This document shows, one piece after another, positions 61,371-64,000 of a DNA stretch of 64,000 nucleotides; the first letter of the stretch is position 1, and each line of letters begins with the position of its first letter. Position numbers and translations under genes: made by a program. The stretch lies in assembly GCA_016712535.1 (NCBI GenBank), contig JADJQW010000004.1, forward strand, positions 310,001-374,000, in the 5' to 3' direction. Below the pieces are notes generated by a model. It ran no database searches. It was given only the letters and a program-made list of their open reading frames with translations, and was not told the DNA's origin. The stretch comes from Flavobacteriales bacterium. GTDB taxonomy: Bacteria > Bacteroidota > Bacteroidia > Flavobacteriales_F > PHOS-HE28.

Positions 61371-61378
61371 TACATTCG
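61371..61378 (+). promoter_or_regulatory. Putative -7 promoter box of the met operon
   Basis: TACATTCG followed by CGCC. Transcription would start near 61384, about 36 nt before the riboswitch. Confidence 0.45.
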
Positions 61379-61419
61379 CGCCACGTTCTTTCCGTCATCC
61401 CGGTCCTTGGGCCGGGACG

Positions 61420-61530
61420 CTTATCCAGAAAGGCAGAGGGACTGGCCCTGTGAAGCCTTGGCAACCGTCCGTTGGGCAACCATCGGGTAGGTGCTAAATC
61501 CAGCCTCGGAACGATTCGGGGAAAGATGAG
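61420..61530 (+). promoter_or_regulatory. SAM-I (S-box) riboswitch
   Basis: A leader RNA that binds S-adenosylmethionine and controls the methionine synthase genes. Conserved elements run in order: CTTATCCAGAAAGGC, GAGGGACTGGCCC, TGAAGCC, GGCAACC, then GGTGCTAAATCCAGCC and GAAAGATGAG. Helix P1 is CTTATC (61420-61425) with GATGAG (61525-61530). It sits between a -7 box and an intrinsic terminator, upstream of the metH halves. Confidence 0.95.
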
Positions 61531-61568
61531 CCGCGATCAGGAAGCAAGTCCCGCAAGGGAATATTGAT

Positions 61569-61606
61569 GCCTCATCCGGTCCATCGGATGGGGCTTTCCT
61601 TTTTTT
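61569..61606 (+). terminator. Riboswitch-controlled intrinsic terminator
   Basis: A 10-bp stem (61569-61578 with 61585-61594, one G-U pair) with a 6-nt loop, then a T-rich tail to 61606. Its 5' arm contains CTCATC (61571-61576), exactly complementary to the 3' strand of P1 (GATGAG), so terminator and antiterminator exclude each other. High SAM should favour termination. Confidence 0.9.
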
Positions 61607-61610
61607 GGGA

Positions 61611-61700
61611 GTGGTGAATGGCGAATGGTCGATGGTGAATGGGGAGACCCCATCGCCGAACCGCTCAGTCCCATTCACCATTCACCAACTCCCATTCGCC
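61611..61700. repeat. Inverted repeat built from GGTGAATGG units
   Basis: Left arm 61611-61644 holds GGTGAATGG twice and GCGAATGG once; right arm 61670-61700 holds CCATTCACCATTCACC and CCCATTCGCC. It lies between the riboswitch terminator and the metH start. Function unknown. Confidence 0.5.
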
Positions 61701-61745
61701 TGCATTTTGAATGAGCGACCGGAAAGCACGCACACTTGTGAACCG

Positions 61746-62747
61746 ATGACCGAACTAGAACGCATCGTCGCCCAACGCATCCTCGTCCTCGACGGGGCCA
61801 TGGGCACCATGATCCAGCGCCTCGGCCTCACCGAGGAGGACTTCCATCCCAAGGGCATGGAGGACCACAAGATCCTGCTGAAAGGCAACAACGAACTGCT
61901 CTCGCTCTCGCGCCCCGAGGCCATCAAGCGCATCCACGAGCAATACCTCGAGGCCGGCGCCGATATCGTGGAGACGAACACCTTCAGCGCCACCAGCATC
62001 GCGCAAGCAGAGCACGAGTGCAGCCACCTCGTGCGCGAACTCAACCTCACCTCGGCGCGACTGGCCAAGGAGGCCTGTGAAGAATACACCAAGAAGGACC
62101 CGAGCAAGCCGCGCTACGTGGCCGGTGCCATCGGGCCCATGAACAAGACCGCCTCGCTCAGCCCCGACGTGAACGACCCCGGCTACCGCGCCGTCACCTT
62201 CGACCAGCTCGTGGCCGCCTACAAGGAACAGGTGGAAGCCCTGCTCGACGGCGGCGTGGACCTGCTGCTGGTGGAGACCATCTTCGACACGCTCAACGCC
62301 AAGGCCGCCTTCTACGCCATCGAGGAGGTGTTCGAGGCGCGCAACACACGTGTGCCGCTCATGTGCAGCGTCACCATCACCGACGCCAGTGGGCGCACGC
62401 TCAGCGGCCAGACCATCGAGGCCTTCCTCATCAGCATGCAGCATGTGCCGCTCTTCAGCATGGGCCTCAACTGCGCTCTGGGCGCGGCCCAGATGCGGCC
62501 CTACCTGGAGGTGATCGCCGAGCAGAGCCCCTCGCGTGTCAGCATCTACCCGAACGCCGGCCTGCCCGACCAGATGGGCGAGTACCGCGAAACCCCCGAT
62601 GTCACCGCGCGCCTCGTGGGCGAGTTCATGGCCAACGGCTGGGTGAACGTGGTGGGCGGGTGCTGCGGAACCACGCCGGAGCATATCGCTGCATTAGCCG
62701 CCGAGGCCAAACGGCACGCACCACGCGCAACACCGGTATTGGCATGA
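61746..62747 (+). CDS. metH: Homocysteine S-methyltransferase module of split MetH (333 aa)
   Basis: The homocysteine-binding barrel of cobalamin-dependent methionine synthase, encoded as a separate protein. The start is MTELERIVAQRILVLDGAMG; family motifs are ADIVETNTFSATSIAQAEHE, AGAIGPMNKTASLSPDVNDP, GLNCALGAAQMRPYL and VGGCCGTTPEHI. The zinc-binding Cys residues are in GLNCALG and GGCCG. The 63338 gene carries the folate and later domains. Split metH is common in Bacteroidota. It is controlled by the SAM-I riboswitch upstream. Confidence 0.95.
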   Translation: MTELERIVAQRILVLDGAMGTMIQRLGLTEEDFHPKGMEDHKILLKGNNELLSLSRPEAIKRIHEQYLEAGADIVETNTFSATSIAQAEHECSHLVRELNLTSARLAKEACEEYTKKDPSKPRYVAGAIGPMNKTASLSPDVNDPGYRAVTFDQLVAAYKEQVEALLDGGVDLLLVETIFDTLNAKAAFYAIEEVFEARNTRVPLMCSVTITDASGRTLSGQTIEAFLISMQHVPLFSMGLNCALGAAQMRPYLEVIAEQSPSRVSIYPNAGLPDQMGEYRETPDVTARLVGEFMANGWVNVVGGCCGTTPEHIAALAAEAKRHAPRATPVLA

Positions 62748-62769
62748 TCGATTCTCCCTGTGGTTCTTT

Positions 62770-62862
62770 GGGCGTGCCCCCTCGCAAAGCCTCGGGGTCG
62801 CGCTTTCCGCTGTACTCCTCGCTCGTTCCTCGCTGCGGGGTGCCGCTCCAATCGCTCACGCG
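62770..62862. repeat. Intergenic repeat element of the Bacteroidota type
   Basis: A GC-rich stretch starting GGGCGTGCCCCCTCGC and ending CCGCTCCAATCGCTCACGC, with internal self-complementary parts (GCAAAGCCTCGGGG). It resembles, from memory, a family of intergenic repeats in Bacteroidota genomes that end in a CCGCTNCAATCCCTNACGC-like sequence. No coding potential is claimed. Confidence 0.5.
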
Positions 62863-62892
62863 TATCCCGTTCTGACCAGAAGCTATCATCGC

Positions 62893-63336
62893 ATGAAGAA
62901 GGGCACTCACGAAAAAAGCATCAGTGAACTGGAAGGTTGGAATTGGAAAGATCCGGTTCCCTCTGCTGATGATTCGTCCGGTACCGTGCTCCGCTTCTAC
63001 AGGCTCCATCGAACGCCCATCAAAGACCTAGAGATTGGTGATCTGCGATTCCTGATCGGTCAGAACAGCGCATTGGAATATCTCGTGCCAATGGCGTTCG
63101 ATCAGCTTCGCAAGGACCCATTCGTGGAAGCGGAGTACTACCCGGGCGACCTTCTATGCGCCCTATTCCAAATCAACAACGAGCCGAATTACTGGAGGTC
63201 ACATCCGGACCAGCGAGAGGTGCTTGTCAGTTTGTACGAACAACGGAAAGGGCGTATGCCAACAGATGAAATGTCCTTCGACATCATGAAAGAGGTTAAG
63301 CGAGAATACGAGAGGTTCATCGCACATCGTGGCTAG
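62893..63336 (+). CDS. Contact-dependent growth inhibition (CDI) type immunity protein, orphan (147 aa)
   Basis: Resembles the CDI immunity family with the pattern LEGWNW, PIKDLEIGDLRFLIGQN, LEYLVPMAFDQL and EAEYYPGDLLCAL. Such proteins bind and neutralise a toxic C-terminal domain delivered by neighbours. No toxin gene is nearby. It sits between the two metH halves, 145 bp after the first and 1 bp before the second, and should be transcribed with them. Base composition is clearly lower in GC than the metH genes by eye, which fits horizontal transfer. Confidence 0.8.
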   Translation: MKKGTHEKSISELEGWNWKDPVPSADDSSGTVLRFYRLHRTPIKDLEIGDLRFLIGQNSALEYLVPMAFDQLRKDPFVEAEYYPGDLLCALFQINNEPNYWRSHPDQREVLVSLYEQRKGRMPTDEMSFDIMKEVKREYERFIAHRG

Positions 63337-63337
63337 C

Positions 63338-64000
63338 ATGTCCATCCCCACCTACTCCGGCCTCGAACCCCTCCGCATCTTCCCGGGTTCCAACTTCGTC
63401 AATATCGGCGAGCGCACCAACGTCACGGGCAGCGCGGCCTTCCGCAAGCTGATCAAGAACGGCCAGTACGACGAGGCCGTGAGCGTGGCCCGCCAGCAGG
63501 TGGAGAACGGCGCGCAGGTGATCGACGTGAACATGGACGAGGGCTTGATCGATGGCGTGCAGGCCATGACGCGCTTCCTCAACCTCATCGCCGCCGAACC
63601 CGACATCGCGCGTGTGCCGGTGATGGTCGACTCCTCGAAGTTCAGCGTGATCGAAGCGGGCCTGAAATGCCTGCAGGGCAAGGGCATCGCCAACAGCATC
63701 AGCCTGAAGGAAGGGGAGGCCGAGTTCCTGCGGCAGGCCAAGATCATCCACCGCCTCGGCGCCGCCACCGTGGTCATGTGCTTCGATGAGCAGGGCCAGG
63801 CGGACAATTACGAGCGCCGCATCGCCATCGCGCAACGGAGCTATGATCTGCTCACACAGAAGGCCGGCTTCGCGCCGCACGACATCATCATCGACGCCAA
63901 CATCCTCACCGTGGCCACCGGCATGGCCGAGCACGACCGCTACGCCATCGACTTCATCGAGGCCGTGCGCTGGATCAAGCGGAACCTGCCCGGTGCGCTC
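63338..64000 (+). CDS. metH: MetH second protein, pterin-binding part (221 aa visible, runs off right edge)
   Basis: The folate-binding half of methionine synthase, which takes the methyl group from methyltetrahydrofolate to cobalamin. Visible motifs: SNFVNIGERTNVTGSAAF, VIDVNMDEGLIDGVQAM, VPVMVDSSKFSVIEAGLKC, NSISLKEGE and VVMCFDEQGQA. The cobalamin-binding and activation domains would follow outside the window. The start is ATG 63338; an in-frame GTG at 63329 is an alternative that would overlap the immunity gene. Confidence 0.95.
   Translation, partial: MSIPTYSGLEPLRIFPGSNFVNIGERTNVTGSAAFRKLIKNGQYDEAVSVARQQVENGAQVIDVNMDEGLIDGVQAMTRFLNLIAAEPDIARVPVMVDSSKFSVIEAGLKCLQGKGIANSISLKEGEAEFLRQAKIIHRLGAATVVMCFDEQGQADNYERRIAIAQRSYDLLTQKAGFAPHDIIIDANILTVATGMAEHDRYAIDFIEAVRWIKRNLPGAL

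Noticed and set aside
1..64000. CRISPR arrays, tRNA or rRNA genes, insertion sequences, prophage
   Set aside because: No regular short repeats with unique spacers, no cloverleaf sequences and no transposase, integrase or phage structural proteins were seen; the GNVGIGT proteins resemble tail fibres only in their repeats.

Overview
The window looks like part of a chromosome from a GC-rich member of the Bacteroidota, most likely a Flavobacteriales-type lineage (inference). The evidence is a complete sprA gene (type IX secretion, T9SS), nine genes for large secreted proteins ending in T9SS type A sorting domains, a split metH under a SAM-I riboswitch, a Bacteroidota-style cytochrome oxidase accessory operon, Omp28-type proteins, and core promoters resembling the Bacteroidota -7 element (TAnnTTTG, here often TACTTTCG). 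I found no tRNA, rRNA, CRISPR array or insertion sequence.

Layout. 1-3.6 kb: the 5' end of an aldehyde dehydrogenase gene (runs off the left edge), two vestigial copies of parts of it, a small membrane protein and a T9SS cargo gene. 3.6-4.6 kb: cupin and DinB-like proteins. 4.6-32.2 kb: an island of sensor kinases, four LytTR-type regulators and large surface or secreted proteins, mostly on the minus strand. 32.3-36.5 kb: a 3' fragment of deoC, a beta-propeller-like T9SS cargo gene and intact deoC. 36.5-39.4 kb: cysC-cysD-cysN (sulfate activation). 39.4-48.9 kb, minus strand: ruvA-sprA-gcvH-vanZ-like-tonB-like. 49-50.5 kb: a sirtuin and a small T9SS cargo protein. 50.7-55.6 kb: an Omp28 / TlpA-like / DUF6029-like / Omp28-lipoprotein cluster. 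56-57 kb: queG. 57.1-61.3 kb: cyoE (frameshifted), two subunit-III-type oxidase proteins, a subunit IV, SCO1 and a DUF420 protein. 61.4-64 kb: SAM-I riboswitch, the homocysteine-binding half of metH, an orphan CDI-type immunity gene, and the start of the second metH half (runs off the right edge).

The most interesting part is the 4.6-32.2 kb island. Two paralogous pairs, each a repeat-rich surface protein followed by a T9SS protein, sit beside kinase/LytTR response-regulator pairs. Four secreted-protein genes (starts at 8334, 13309, 17111 and 20627) carry a two-half-site direct repeat (GTTCAC-like halves 20-21 bp apart with a GATCG or GATTC core) about 60-110 bp upstream. This matches the known geometry of LytTR-binding sites, so the island looks like a self-contained signalling circuit for surface-protein display. 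Separately, two T9SS cargo genes (1367-3532 and 32952-35444) are flanked by partial copies of a neighbouring housekeeping gene, which suggests a shared insertion or duplication history. Two genes (the T9SS gene at 17535-19369 and cyoE) are each broken by what looks like a single missing base in a homopolymer, so assembly error has to be excluded before calling them pseudogenes.
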